Part shown: piece after piece, positions 18,283-26,459 of the stretch
How the letters are laid out: each line of letters starts with the position of its first letter
How positions within the stretch are numbered: position 1 is the stretch's first letter
Assembly (NCBI RefSeq): GCF_038007965.1
Contig: NZ_JBBOYD010000001.1
Coordinates: 3,946,501 to 4,010,500 of the forward strand
Length of the DNA stretch: 64,000 nucleotides
DNA from: Niallia sp. FSL W8-0635
GTDB taxonomy: Bacteria > Bacillota > Bacilli > Bacillales > Cytobacillaceae
Direction of reading: 5' to 3'
Notes under the pieces: model-generated
Seen by the model: the letters and a program-made list of their open reading frames with translations, nothing else
What the model was told of the DNA's origin: nothing
Database searches by the model: none
Made by a program: the position numbers and the translations under genes

Positions 18283-18495
18283 ATGAAAGGCATTATTGAT
18301 CGTTTTGAAGGAGATATCGCTGTTATCGAAATCAATGGGAAGACACAAGACTTCCCAAAAAGTATTCTGCCCAAAAAAGCAGTTGTTGGAGATGTAGTAG
18401 AGATCACCGGCAACAAAGCAAAAATATTAAAAACAGAGACAGAAAAACTTCGAAAAGAAATCGAAGACCTCATGAACGACGTTTGGGAAGATTAA
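18283..18495 (+). CDS. DUF3006 family protein
   Basis: A 70-residue protein that starts MKGIIDRFEGDIAVIEINGK and matches DUF3006, a small beta-barrel-like family of unknown function. ATG 18283 is selected because AGGAGAGAG precedes it; a longer frame would run into the upstream gene. It follows the MBL-fold gene by ten bases and ends in a terminator, so the two form a bicistronic operon and probably work together. Confidence 0.85.
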   Translation: MKGIIDRFEGDIAVIEINGKTQDFPKSILPKKAVVGDVVEITGNKAKILKTETEKLRKEIEDLMNDVWED

Positions 18496-18501
18496 TAGCG
18501 A

Positions 18502-18549
18502 GGCGATTCTTTTTGCATCCTTTTTTGGAAGCAGGAGAATCGTCTTTTT
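18502..18549 (+). terminator. Terminator whose 3' arm resembles the REP repeat
   Basis: GGCGATTCTTTTTGCATCC (18502-18520) pairs imperfectly with GGAAGCAGGAGAATCGTC (18527-18544), followed by TTTTT. The 3' arm differs by one base (T for C) from the REP arm GGAAGCAGGAGAACCGTC found elsewhere in the window, so this may be a diverged REP used as a terminator. Confidence 0.7.
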
Positions 18550-18692
18550 CTATTATATAGAAGAAAATAGTATGTATCTTGAGCTTTCTTCCTTTTCAGC
18601 AGTTCTCTCCCTTTTCTAATTCCCCTTTCCTAATTTTTTTGAAACTTTTCCCAATCAGATCCGTAAACATAGTTAAAAGGAGTGATAGGGCA

Positions 18693-18956
18693 ATGCTGGA
18701 AGTCAAAGTAACCAAACACAACGACAATTTACACATAAAATGGCAGCTAAGCACCATTGAAATTCCCTTATCAGACATTACAGCAGTAGCAAATGACGAA
18801 ACATATGCTGGGAAAGAAGTAAGCGGAATAAGAATTGGTTTCCCTTATGGAAACACAGACAGAGTCATCATACATACGAAAACAGATACTTATATTATTT
18901 TTACAAGTATCGGAAAATTAAAGGATAAAATCATAAATTTTATGAAGGAAAAATAA
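18693..18956 (+). CDS. SunI/YnzG-like small protein (UPF0457)
   Basis: An 87-residue protein (MLEVKVTKHNDNLHIKWQLS) with the family features IPLSDITAV, DETYAGKEVSGIRIGFPYGNTDRV and IHTKTDTYIIF. The family includes SunI, the sublancin immunity protein of the SP-beta prophage, and chromosomal relatives of unknown role. ATG 18693 has AAAAGGAGTGAT upstream; the longer frame starting at 18579 has no ribosome binding site. No bacteriocin precursor or transporter is adjacent, so an immunity role is only a possibility. Unlike SunI I see no clear membrane anchor at its N-terminus. Confidence 0.8.
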   Translation: MLEVKVTKHNDNLHIKWQLSTIEIPLSDITAVANDETYAGKEVSGIRIGFPYGNTDRVIIHTKTDTYIIFTSIGKLKDKIINFMKEK

Positions 18957-18966
18957 ATTTCTTTAC

Positions 18967-19000
18967 CACCACAAAATGAGCTGATTTGTGGTGTTTTTTT
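18967..19000 (+). terminator. Rho-independent terminator
   Basis: CACCACAAA (18967-18975) pairs with TTTGTGGTG (18985-18993) and is followed by seven T. It ends the SunI-like gene. Confidence 0.88.
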
Positions 19001-19179
19001 GATCAAAGTCATTTATTCTTCTTAATCAAACAATTGATTAAAGCATACGACCATTTTAGAAGGAGAAACTACTCTCTAAAAAAATACCTACCTATCTCAT
19101 TGTTTCATTTATATAATGATAATATAGTAAATTCTAATAATTCTTTTAATAGAATAAAAATGAAGGAGCCCTATTAACA

Positions 19180-20259
19180 GTGAAAAAAATAAAAAAAGTA
19201 ACCATTCCAAAGCACCATCGAATCATCGTGATTTCTGATATTCACGGAGAAATTGACCTATTAAAAAAGCTCCTAAATAAAGTGAATTTTCATCAAGATG
19301 ATTACTTAATTATTAATGGTGATATGTGTGAAAAAGGAACTAGTAGTAAAGAAGTAATCCGTTATATTATGGATCTTTCTAGTAATTTTCCAAATGTCCA
19401 TGTAACGGAGGGAAACTGTGATGTGTTAATAGAGGAAATTTTATATGAGAATCCTGCTATATTAAATTACCTTACAAAACAAAAGCACTCTCTATTAAAT
19501 GAATGGCTAGAAGAACTAGACTTTGTTCTTACAAATCATACAACAGTCCAAGAAATAAAGCAGTTATTATTAAAGCATTATCAGAAAGAAATCGATTGGT
19601 TGATTAATCTACCAACTGTAATCGAAACAGAACAATATATCTTTGTTCATGCAGGCTTAGAGGATATCGAAAATTGGAAAGATACAGATCGAGAAATTGC
19701 CCTTTCTATCCCCTCTTTTTTAGAAAAAAACCATCAAGCAAAGAAATTCGTAGTCGTTGGACATTGGCCGGTAATAAATTATTCAACTGACATTCCCTCT
19801 GATAACCCGATTATTGATAAAGATAAAAAAATAATAGCGATGGACGGTGGGAATAAGGTGAAACCAACTGGACAGCTAAATGCAGTAATTCTGGAACAAA
19901 ATACAATTTCTTATACTTATGTAGACACTTTCCCTACTCGTAAAGTGCGAAAAGACTTTCATGCTGACATTACGATGACGGGCTCTATTAATTATCCCTA
20001 TTACTTCATTCAGCCACTAGCAAAAGAGGCGTTCTTTACACAATGTAAACAATTAGAGACAAATCGCATCGTTTATGTAAAAAACGAATATATCCATCCA
20101 CATAACGATGGAAAATTTCAAGTAAAAACCGACATATCCTGTGCCCAATTAACCGTACAAAAAGGAGAACAAGTCTCCATAGTCGATGACAACTGCACAG
20201 GGTATACATTAATAAAAAAAGACGGCCAGTTAGGTTGGATAGCAAAAGAAAATATATGA
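19180..20259 (+). CDS. Calcineurin-like metallophosphoesterase (PPP type) with C-terminal SH3-like tail
   Basis: A 359-residue protein. The first 240 residues hold the metal-binding motifs of PPP-family phosphatases in order: VISDIHGE, INGDMCEKG, EGNCD, FVHAG and VVGHWP. This fits a Ser/Thr protein phosphatase or a bis(5'-nucleosyl) phosphatase of the PrpE/PrpA kind. The last 60 residues (VSIVDDNCTGYTLIKKDGQ, then LGWI) look like a bacterial SH3 fold. It starts at GTG 19180 with AAGGAG eleven bases ahead. A REP unit begins seven bases after the stop. The substrate cannot be told. Confidence 0.82.
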   Translation: MKKIKKVTIPKHHRIIVISDIHGEIDLLKKLLNKVNFHQDDYLIINGDMCEKGTSSKEVIRYIMDLSSNFPNVHVTEGNCDVLIEEILYENPAILNYLTKQKHSLLNEWLEELDFVLTNHTTVQEIKQLLLKHYQKEIDWLINLPTVIETEQYIFVHAGLEDIENWKDTDREIALSIPSFLEKNHQAKKFVVVGHWPVINYSTDIPSDNPIIDKDKKIIAMDGGNKVKPTGQLNAVILEQNTISYTYVDTFPTRKVRKDFHADITMTGSINYPYYFIQPLAKEAFFTQCKQLETNRIVYVKNEYIHPHNDGKFQVKTDISCAQLTVQKGEQVSIVDDNCTGYTLIKKDGQLGWIAKENI

Positions 20260-20266
20260 CCTCAGA

Positions 20267-20287
20267 GGGACGGTTCTTCCGCTTCCC
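20267..20287 (+). repeat. REP unit (single arm)
   Basis: Core GGGACGGTTCT followed by TCCGCTTCCC. One arm only; it begins seven bases after the stop codon of the phosphatase gene. Confidence 0.8.
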
Positions 20288-20346
20288 TTTTTTAATTTTG
20301 GCACTTGATAGTTTTTGGGGAAATCAGTAAATCTCCATCCGCATAA

Positions 20347-20375
20347 TTGAATACGCTATCAATTAATGGTATAGT
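20347..20375 (+). promoter_or_regulatory. Sigma-A promoter for the small zinc-ribbon gene
   Basis: TTGAAT (20347-20352), a spacer of 17 bases, and TATAGT (20370-20375). Transcription would start near 20382, about 45 bases before the ATG. Confidence 0.6.
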
Positions 20376-20427
20376 TTAATTAAAATAAAAGACTATACAA
20401 TAAAACTTTTAAGGACGGAATTCACTT

Positions 20428-20724
20428 ATGCTTGTGATTAAAGAACTCCCTATTGAGGTCATTACTATTTATCCATCTAAGAGCTTTGACGGAATCGAAA
20501 TTTTATTTCGTGTCAATAATCATAACTATCAATTTCTAATTGGTAATTCCAAAAATCCATTTCCGATAAATGTAAAACATGTGTTTAAGGAAAAGGCAGT
20601 CTGTCCATTTTGCAAGAAAAAAATATTAGCCGTACCATTAGGCCAACAACTATGCTTAGAATTCCAGAAAAACCTCCCCGCCCTATTGCAATATTTCCAA
20701 GAAAAATATCCCCATGCTTTTTAA
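20428..20724 (+). CDS. Hypothetical protein with CPFC zinc-binding pair
   Basis: A 98-residue protein I do not recognise. The N-terminal 50 residues are predicted beta-rich; a CPFCKKK motif at about residue 55 gives one CxxC pair, and Cys72 could be a further ligand. The C-terminus is helical (QKNLPALLQYFQEKYPHAF). AAGGACGG precedes the ATG by about eleven bases and a good promoter lies upstream, so it appears to be a real single gene. A full REP hairpin starts six bases after the stop. Confidence 0.65.
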   Translation: MLVIKELPIEVITIYPSKSFDGIEILFRVNNHNYQFLIGNSKNPFPINVKHVFKEKAVCPFCKKKILAVPLGQQLCLEFQKNLPALLQYFQEKYPHAF

Positions 20725-20730
20725 CGGATA

Positions 20731-20785
20731 CAGAGGGACGGTTCTACTGCTTCCGTTTTTGGGAAGCAGTAGAACCGTCCCTCTG
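20731..20785. repeat. REP hairpin, perfect inverted pair
   Basis: Two inverted REP arms form a 24-bp perfect stem (20731-20754 with 20762-20785) and a short T-rich loop. The left arm has core GGGACGGTTCT followed by ACTGCTTCC. Confidence 0.92.
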
Positions 20786-20819
20786 ACAACTTTCTGAATT
20801 TTACAAATATAATTATTTA

Positions 20820-20833
20820 TGAATGCGTTTTCA
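20820..20833 (+). promoter_or_regulatory. cre-like site upstream of putP
   Basis: TGAATGCGTTTTCA matches the cre consensus TGWAANCGNTNWCA with one mismatch. It lies about 170 bases before putP, so carbon catabolite control of proline uptake is plausible. Confidence 0.5.
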
Positions 20834-21003
20834 TTATTAAGTGACTGGGAATCATCGCCATTTTTCAGTTTGGCAAGATGCCTATTCTTCCTTGCAAGCT
20901 TTTTCAATTGTTGTTAAGGTAAATAAATGTATCAGATACAAGAATACGAAAGACAGCTGTCAACACTTAAGTATTCAAGACTTATAATTTGTAAGGGAGA
21001 GAT

Positions 21004-22476
21004 TTGGTGCAGGTAGAAGTATTTATTTCTTTAGGAATTTATTTAGTAGGTATGTTGTTAATCGGCTATTACTCTTATAAAAAAACATCCGATTTAAATG
21101 ATTATATGTTAGGAGGGCGTGGTCTTGGGCCGGCTGTAACTGCATTATCTGCAGGTGCTTCTGATATGAGTGGTTGGATGTTAATGGGATTGCCAGGTGC
21201 GATGTATGCTTCTGGAATTTCAAGCTTATGGTTAGCAATAGGATTAACAATTGGTGCTTTTTTAAACTATATAATCATTGCCCCACGTCTTCGCACTTAT
21301 ACTGAAGTGGCGAACGATTCTATTACCATTCCAGATTTTTTAGAAAATCGCTTTAATGATTATTCGAAAATACTCCGTTCTGTTTCAGCGCTCGTTATTT
21401 TAATCTTTTTCACTCTTTATACATCATCAGGCCTTGTGGCTGGTGGCCGATTGTTTGAAAGCTCTTTTAATACCGACTATAAAGTAGGTTTATTTATAAC
21501 AGCTGGGGTTGTTGTTGCCTACACTTTATTCGGCGGATTTTTAGCAGTAAGCATGACCGATTTTGTTCAAGGTGTCATCATGTTTATTGCGCTCATTTTA
21601 GTTCCTGTTGTTGCGTTTACAGATATAGGTGGAGTACAGAACACCTTTCAAGAAATAAAAAACGTGGACCCTTCCCTTTTAGACTTTTTTAAAGGAACCT
21701 CCTTTTTAGGGATAATATCATTATTAGCATGGGGATTAGGTTACTTTGGGCAACCACATATCATTGTTCGATTTATGGCTATAGGTAGTATTAAACAATT
21801 AAAAACAGCACGTCGAATCGGTATGAGCTGGATGATTGTTTCTATCATTGGTGCCATGTTGACTGGACTTATCGGTATTGCCTATTACTCAATGCATGGC
21901 CAGGAGTTAGCTGATCCTGAAACAGTTTTTATTGGTTTTTCTACTATTCTATTCCACCCATTAATTACTGGATTTTTATTAGCTGCTATTTTAGCTGCTA
22001 TCATGAGTACCATTTCTTCACAGCTACTAGTAACTGCTAGTTCGTTAACAGAAGATTTTTACAAGACATTCCTCCGTCGAGATGCTAGCGACAAAGAGCT
22101 TGTCCTTATTGGGCGAATTACTGTTTTAATTGTAGCATTAATCGGAATCTCTCTTTCTATCAATCCTAACGATACCATTTTAGGACTTGTTGGTTACGCA
22201 TGGGCAGGCTTCGGTTCAGCATTTGGTCCTGTTATCTTGTTAAGCTTACATTGGAAAAGGATGACAAAGTGGGGAGCGTTAACAGGAATGCTTGTAGGCG
22301 CCATAACCGTTCTTATCTGGGCAAACATCCCAGTATTACAAGAAACCCTTTACGAAATGATACCAGGCTTCCTACTAAGCACCATTACCGTGGTACTAGT
22401 CAGCCTAGCAACACAAAAACCATCAAAAGAAATAGAAGAACATTATCATCAAATGGAAGAAATGATGAAAAAGTAA
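21004..22476 (+). CDS. putP: Sodium/proline symporter
   Basis: A 490-residue member of the sodium:solute symporter family with about 13 membrane helices. It has PutP hallmarks: DYMLGGRGLGPAVTALSAGASDMSGWMLMG split over the first two helices, a conserved sodium-site region SAGASD, and ILAAIMSTISSQLLVTASSLTEDFYK near helix 8-9. It imports proline for nutrition or osmoprotection (PutP or OpuE role). The TTG at 21004 or the GTG three bases later is the start, both served by AGGGAGAG. No proline catabolic genes are adjacent. A REP pair follows the stop at once. Confidence 0.93.
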   Translation: MVQVEVFISLGIYLVGMLLIGYYSYKKTSDLNDYMLGGRGLGPAVTALSAGASDMSGWMLMGLPGAMYASGISSLWLAIGLTIGAFLNYIIIAPRLRTYTEVANDSITIPDFLENRFNDYSKILRSVSALVILIFFTLYTSSGLVAGGRLFESSFNTDYKVGLFITAGVVVAYTLFGGFLAVSMTDFVQGVIMFIALILVPVVAFTDIGGVQNTFQEIKNVDPSLLDFFKGTSFLGIISLLAWGLGYFGQPHIIVRFMAIGSIKQLKTARRIGMSWMIVSIIGAMLTGLIGIAYYSMHGQELADPETVFIGFSTILFHPLITGFLLAAILAAIMSTISSQLLVTASSLTEDFYKTFLRRDASDKELVLIGRITVLIVALIGISLSINPNDTILGLVGYAWAGFGSAFGPVILLSLHWKRMTKWGALTGMLVGAITVLIWANIPVLQETLYEMIPGFLLSTITVVLVSLATQKPSKEIEEHYHQMEEMMKK

Positions 22477-22480
22477 GCAT

Positions 22481-22524
22481 GGGGACGGTTCTCTTGCTTC
22501 CCTTCTAGGATGCAAGAGAACCGT
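22481..22524. repeat. REP hairpin, partly degenerate
   Basis: Left arm GGGGACGGTTCTCTTGCTTCC starts five bases after the putP stop; right arm GCAAGAGAACCGT (22512-22524) completes a 13-bp stem. The right arm has lost the last CCC. Confidence 0.85.
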
Positions 22525-22562
22525 ATGCTTTTACTGTAAAAACATACTATCATGTTTTGAGA

Positions 22563-22633
22563 GGCGATAGCTCGACTCCAATCAGTAGAGGAGAATAAGT
22601 CTAAGAATTCTCTAGTAGATTGGTGCTCTTGCC
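22563..22633. other. 71-nt imperfect hairpin, candidate structured RNA
   Basis: Three helices stack around one axis: GGCGA with TTGCC (22563-22567 / 22629-22633), CCAATC with GATTGG (22578-22583 / 22618-22623), and GAGAAT with ATTCTC (22591-22596 / 22607-22612). I do not recognise it as a known RNA family. The rest of the gap 22525-23006 holds one REP unit and otherwise nothing I can name. Confidence 0.3.
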
Positions 22634-22886
22634 TGATAAGCAGTTGCTTTATAAAACCAATGCAATACCTTAATTTAACAATCTCCTTGTATTAATCATC
22701 ATGTTGCAAGCATTATTTCATTATCCTCATCCCGCTATTCCTTTCTATTAAAATAACGTTAAAAAATCTTACAAAACACTAGTAAAATAAAAGATAATAT
22801 AATAAGGTTATGAATATATGTAATTTTAACAATATTATAATAGAAATCCATTAACCTACTGTTTCCCTTACTCATTAAGACTAAAA

Positions 22887-22917
22887 GGGAATCATAAGAA
22901 CCGTCCCCCCGATTCCC
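22887..22917 (-). repeat. REP unit of the GATTCCC class
   Basis: A single unit with core AGAACCGTCCC, flanked by GGGAATC on one side and GATTCCC on the other, so that the unit can form its own hairpin with the core in the loop. Confidence 0.8.
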
Positions 22918-23006
22918 TCAAAAACTATAAAAGTTCGCTTTTCACTCTGTTTTATCAACATCAAAAGACAAATTAATATTTTTTTCGTCAAAATCCGCAC
23001 ATTCTA

Positions 23007-23035
23007 TTGAAATAACCGAAAATAATATGTATAAT
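23007..23035 (+). promoter_or_regulatory. Sigma-A promoter
   Basis: TTGAAA (23007-23012), 17-base spacer, TATAAT (23030-23035). It drives the DUF2294-like gene; the start of transcription should be near 23042, only about 15 bases before the Shine-Dalgarno. Confidence 0.75.
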
Positions 23036-23083
23036 AACCAATATCAATAGTTTGGCAGGTGAGTTATCATCGATGCAAATGAA

Positions 23084-23404
23084 ATGAAGAAGTTTTTATC
23101 TCATGTGTATAATAAGATTTCAAAAGAATTATTTGGGGCTGGTACGACGCTACTGAAGGTGACAATCGATCAGAATGTTATTACACTTCATGCGAAGCAC
23201 CCTCGTGCCTCACGCTCTGCTGCTCTGGAAGGAGAAGTACCGAGCCTTAAACAAGAGGTTGACTTTCATCTGTCCTTACTTTTTAAGAAAAAGCTTAAAG
23301 AACAACTAGAAGAAACGACAAATTGGAATATCGAAGCGATTCTTAGGGATTATGATTCTTTCACACAGCTTGCTTTCACAAACATTGTATTAACTAAAAA
23401 TTAA
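23084..23404 (+). CDS. DUF2294-like protein
   Basis: A 106-residue cytoplasmic protein with the pattern of the DUF2294 family (KELFGAGTTLLKVTIDQNVITLHAKH), whose function is not known. The translation start is odd. The Shine-Dalgarno AGGTGAG (23057-23063) is 20 bases ahead of ATG 23084 but well placed for ATG 23073. That ATG opens a four-codon frame (MQMK) in another reading frame, and its TGA overlaps ATG 23084 (ATGA). Coupled re-initiation would then start the main gene. An ATC start in frame at 23066 or 23069, or a sequencing error, are the alternatives. Confidence 0.72.
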   Translation: MKKFLSHVYNKISKELFGAGTTLLKVTIDQNVITLHAKHPRASRSAALEGEVPSLKQEVDFHLSLLFKKKLKEQLEETTNWNIEAILRDYDSFTQLAFTNIVLTKN

Positions 23405-23482
23405 ACTTGGATTTCTTCTTGGATTTATCTAAGCAGAACGCCGATATATACAAAAGATAAGTTTAATCTTTGTTTACAAAGA

Positions 23483-23533
23483 AAAGACAATCTTAAGTAG
23501 AAGGATAATTCTATTTAAGCTTGTCTTTTTTTT
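23483..23533 (+). terminator. Strong terminator, possible attenuator of the purine operon
   Basis: A stem of about 20 bp (23483-23502 with 23509-23528, two non-Watson-Crick positions) closes over GGATAA and runs into eight T. It lies about 75 bases before the first gene of the purine operon. Its 5' arm can instead pair over 12 perfect bases with AAGATTGTCTTT at 23556-23567, which would break the terminator. It could simply end the DUF2294 transcript. Confidence 0.7.
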
Positions 23534-23606
23534 ATTATTTTATTAGCTTGCAAGAAAGATTGTCTTTAAGCCATTAACAAACAAATCATTTGGAGGGGTT
23601 CAAAAA

Positions 23607-24662
23607 ATGAAAATGAAAAAATTAGTTAGTGCAGTTGCAGCATCATCCTTTTTACTATTAGCCGCTTGTAGTTCAGACGACGCAACAAATGATAGCAAAG
23701 AAAAAAAGGAAAAGTTAGTCGTTTCCACTTGGGGATTTAATGAAGACTTCTTCCGTAACGAAATTTATAAACCATTTGAAGAAGAAAATAATGTAGAAAT
23801 CGTATTGGATACTGGTAATAATGCAGATCGCTTAAATAAAGTAAGACAAGGAAATTCAGATGTAGATGTTATTTTCCTATCAGACTATTATGCACAACAA
23901 GGTATTGAAGATAATCTGTTTGAAACAATTGATCGTAGCAAGCTTTCCAATCTCGACAATATTTATGAAGCAGCAAAAGCTCCACTGGGCGAAGAATATG
24001 GTCCAGCATATACAATTGCACAGTTTGGAATTGCTTATAATCCTGATGAAATTGCTAATCCCATTACTTCTTGGAAAGACCTATGGAGCGATGATTTAAA
24101 AGGAAAAATCACAATCCCTAGCATCACATCTACAACAGGTCCGATGATAGTCGATACAGCTTCCTTAGTTAGTGGGGAGGAAACATTTAACGAAGATAAA
24201 GCTTTTGAACAATTAAAGGCTCTAATGCCAAGTGTCATCAAAGAATATGGACAAACATCTGAATTTGTAAATATGTTTGCTCAAGGTGAAATAGCTGCAG
24301 GACCAATCATGGAAATGTATTTTGCTGATTTACAAGAAGCAGTTCCTAATGCTGAATTCATTACACCAGCTGAAGGCGGCTATGCTGTTATGAATACAAT
24401 GAACGTAGTAAAAGATACAGACCAAAAAGAACTTTCTGAAAAATTCATTAACTATATTTTAGGAAAAGAAGCACAAGAAAAATCAGCAAAAAACAAAGTA
24501 GATTCACCGGTTAATACACAAGTTGAATTAACAGAAGAAGAAGCGGAAGGTTTAACATATGGCGAAGACGTTATTGCAAGCTTACACACATTAGATATGA
24601 AATTTATCAATGATAACTTAAAAGGTTGGATCGATCGCTGGAATCGTGAGCTAGTTCAATAA
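23607..24662 (+). CDS. ABC transporter substrate-binding lipoprotein (PotD-like), purine operon
   Basis: A 351-residue lipoprotein. The signal peptide ends in the lipobox LLAACSS. The mature part is of the SBP_bac_8/PotD type (VVSTWGFNEDFFRNEIYKPF, DVDVIFLSDYYAQQG). The ATG has GGAGGGG eight bases upstream. It opens a compact operon with a nucleoside hydrolase, two permeases, an ATPase and adenine deaminase. PotD relatives bind polyamines, thiamine, sugars-phosphate or iron, but the partners here point to a nucleoside, nucleobase or a related ligand. This substrate assignment is an inference from context. Confidence 0.85.
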   Translation: MKMKKLVSAVAASSFLLLAACSSDDATNDSKEKKEKLVVSTWGFNEDFFRNEIYKPFEEENNVEIVLDTGNNADRLNKVRQGNSDVDVIFLSDYYAQQGIEDNLFETIDRSKLSNLDNIYEAAKAPLGEEYGPAYTIAQFGIAYNPDEIANPITSWKDLWSDDLKGKITIPSITSTTGPMIVDTASLVSGEETFNEDKAFEQLKALMPSVIKEYGQTSEFVNMFAQGEIAAGPIMEMYFADLQEAVPNAEFITPAEGGYAVMNTMNVVKDTDQKELSEKFINYILGKEAQEKSAKNKVDSPVNTQVELTEEEAEGLTYGEDVIASLHTLDMKFINDNLKGWIDRWNRELVQ

Positions 24663-24679
24663 TAGAAAAGAGGGTCATC

Positions 24680-25627
24680 ATGAAAGAGAAGCTGATATTG
24701 GATGTAGACACTGGCATTGATGATGCGATTGGTATTCTACTAGCTGTAAAGAGCAACGCATTTGATATTTTAGGGATTACAACCGTTAACGGAAATGTCT
24801 CCTTAGACCAAGCAACTGCAAACACATGCAAAATACTAGATTTAGTAAAAGCAGATTATATCCCTGTTATAAAAGGCGCTGCCACTCCCCTACTTCGGGA
24901 GCCCTTCTTTGAACACCGCATTCACGGTGAAGATGGTTTAGGCGGAGCATTAAAGGAAACAGCTGTTACTCACCCTGTGAGTGACGGCTTTGCTCCTGAT
25001 TTTTTAATTAATTCTATTCTTAGCTTTTCTGGTGAAGTAACATTGGTTTTCACTGGACCATTAACAAATTTAGCGCTAGCAGCTAAGAAATGTCCCCAAA
25101 TTACAAATCACGTAAAAGAAATTATTTTTATGGGGGGCGTAGTAAAAGGACCTGGCAATGTTACGCCAACTGCTGAATTTAACAGCTATGTTGATCCTGA
25201 AGCAGCCAAAATTGTTTTACATGCAGGCTTCCCTTCTATCACGCAGGTTGGTTTAGATGTAACACGAAAAGCATTATTAACCAAGAAACATCTCGAATCC
25301 ATTACTGATGAAACATTAAGAGCCTATATTACAAAAAGCACAAATGACTATCAACAGAAATATTTTAACCGTTATGGAGTCCATGCTTGTGCAATGCATG
25401 ATCCACTAGCTGTTGGAATTGCTATAAATAAAAGAATAGTAGAAACCGAAAAGTACTTCGTCGATATTGAAACGAGAAGTGAATTATGTGATGGTCAGCT
25501 CGTTTGTGACTTTCAGAATCGTCTAAAGAGGGAAGCGAATTTACATGTTTCCTTAAAAGTGGATGATCATGCCTTCTTTCAAATGTTTATCGACATTTTA
25601 AATGGTCACTTTGAGGAAAGGGAGTGA
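24680..25627 (+). CDS. Inosine-uridine preferring nucleoside hydrolase
   Basis: A 315-residue enzyme of the IunH family that splits ribonucleosides into base and ribose. The calcium-binding N-terminus LILDVDTGIDDAIGILLA, the motif VFTGPLTNLALA, EIIFMGGVVKGPGN, EFNSYVDPEAA and the late HDPLAVG with its Asp are all present. It is cytoplasmic. AGAGGGTC precedes the ATG. Its position between the binding protein and the permeases, in an operon that ends with adenine deaminase, suggests that the imported compound is a purine nucleoside. Confidence 0.92.
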   Translation: MKEKLILDVDTGIDDAIGILLAVKSNAFDILGITTVNGNVSLDQATANTCKILDLVKADYIPVIKGAATPLLREPFFEHRIHGEDGLGGALKETAVTHPVSDGFAPDFLINSILSFSGEVTLVFTGPLTNLALAAKKCPQITNHVKEIIFMGGVVKGPGNVTPTAEFNSYVDPEAAKIVLHAGFPSITQVGLDVTRKALLTKKHLESITDETLRAYITKSTNDYQQKYFNRYGVHACAMHDPLAVGIAINKRIVETEKYFVDIETRSELCDGQLVCDFQNRLKREANLHVSLKVDDHAFFQMFIDILNGHFEERE

Positions 25628-25631
25628 CGGC

Positions 25632-26453
25632 TTGAAGAAACGATATTTATATTTACTCTTACTACCAGGTGTTTTATTTTTAACGATATTTTTAGTCATA
25701 CCAATTCTTTCGATGATTGGTACAACCTTTCATGACGAAGGAAGCTTTAGTTTACAAGGTTATATTGATTTTTTTAAGGATAAATACTTTATTGATATCC
25801 TCCTTACTACTTTAAGGGTAAGTCTACTAACTACCTTTATCTGTATTTTAATTGGCTTTCCGGTTTCCTATTATATCGCCAAGCTTCCTAGCAAAAGAAA
25901 AGCCATTCTCTTGTTGTTTACGATTTTCCCATTGCTGACAAGCCCTGTCGTCCGCTCCTTTAGCTGGATGATTATCATTGGAAAAAATGGTGTCCTTAAT
26001 AAAACGTTATTGAGCTTAGGTCTTATTCAGGAGCCTTTAAATATTTTATATACACCAAATGCGATTATTATCGGACTTGTTCACCTCTTTCTTCCATTAA
26101 TTATCGTTACACTCGTTGGCGTGATGGAGAATATCGACAGTGATTTATTACGTGCATCGGAAAGCCTTGGTGCTTCAAAAATTGCGACCTTTATGAAAAT
26201 CATTGTGCCCTTATGTGTGCCAGGTTTGGTTATTGGGAGTATTTTAGTATTTGTGGGAAGCTTTACCGCTTATACAACACCTGCCTTACTAGGTGGTAAG
26301 CAACGCGTTATTTCCACTTTTCTTTATCAAAATGCCATTACACTAAATGATTGGAAGCTTGCCTCTATTGTGGCAACGATTATGATTGTTGTTACCTTTA
26401 TCATTATTTCTATTATGAACGGTGTGGCGAAAAAACTAAATCCAAAGGGGTAA
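25632..26453 (+). CDS. ABC transporter permease (PotB-like)
   Basis: A 273-residue permease with six membrane helices. The EAA-type loop is RASESLGASKIATFMKIIVPLCVPG. TTG 25632 is chosen: GGGAG lies seven bases ahead and the frame from 25602 would overlap the hydrolase gene. It sits four bases after the stop of the nucleoside hydrolase. It pairs with the next gene to form the membrane channel. Confidence 0.9.
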   Translation: MKKRYLYLLLLPGVLFLTIFLVIPILSMIGTTFHDEGSFSLQGYIDFFKDKYFIDILLTTLRVSLLTTFICILIGFPVSYYIAKLPSKRKAILLLFTIFPLLTSPVVRSFSWMIIIGKNGVLNKTLLSLGLIQEPLNILYTPNAIIIGLVHLFLPLIIVTLVGVMENIDSDLLRASESLGASKIATFMKIIVPLCVPGLVIGSILVFVGSFTAYTTPALLGGKQRVISTFLYQNAITLNDWKLASIVATIMIVVTFIIISIMNGVAKKLNPKG

Positions 26454-26459
26454 ACGTGT

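Noticed and set aside
22200..22508. 102-residue plus-strand frame overlapping the end of putP
   Set aside because: Alternate frame of putP that reads into the REP unit; no start signal.
23405..23606. Purine riboswitch before the purine operon
   Set aside because: I looked for the conserved purine aptamer core and joining regions and did not find them; only the terminator and an alternative pairing are visible.
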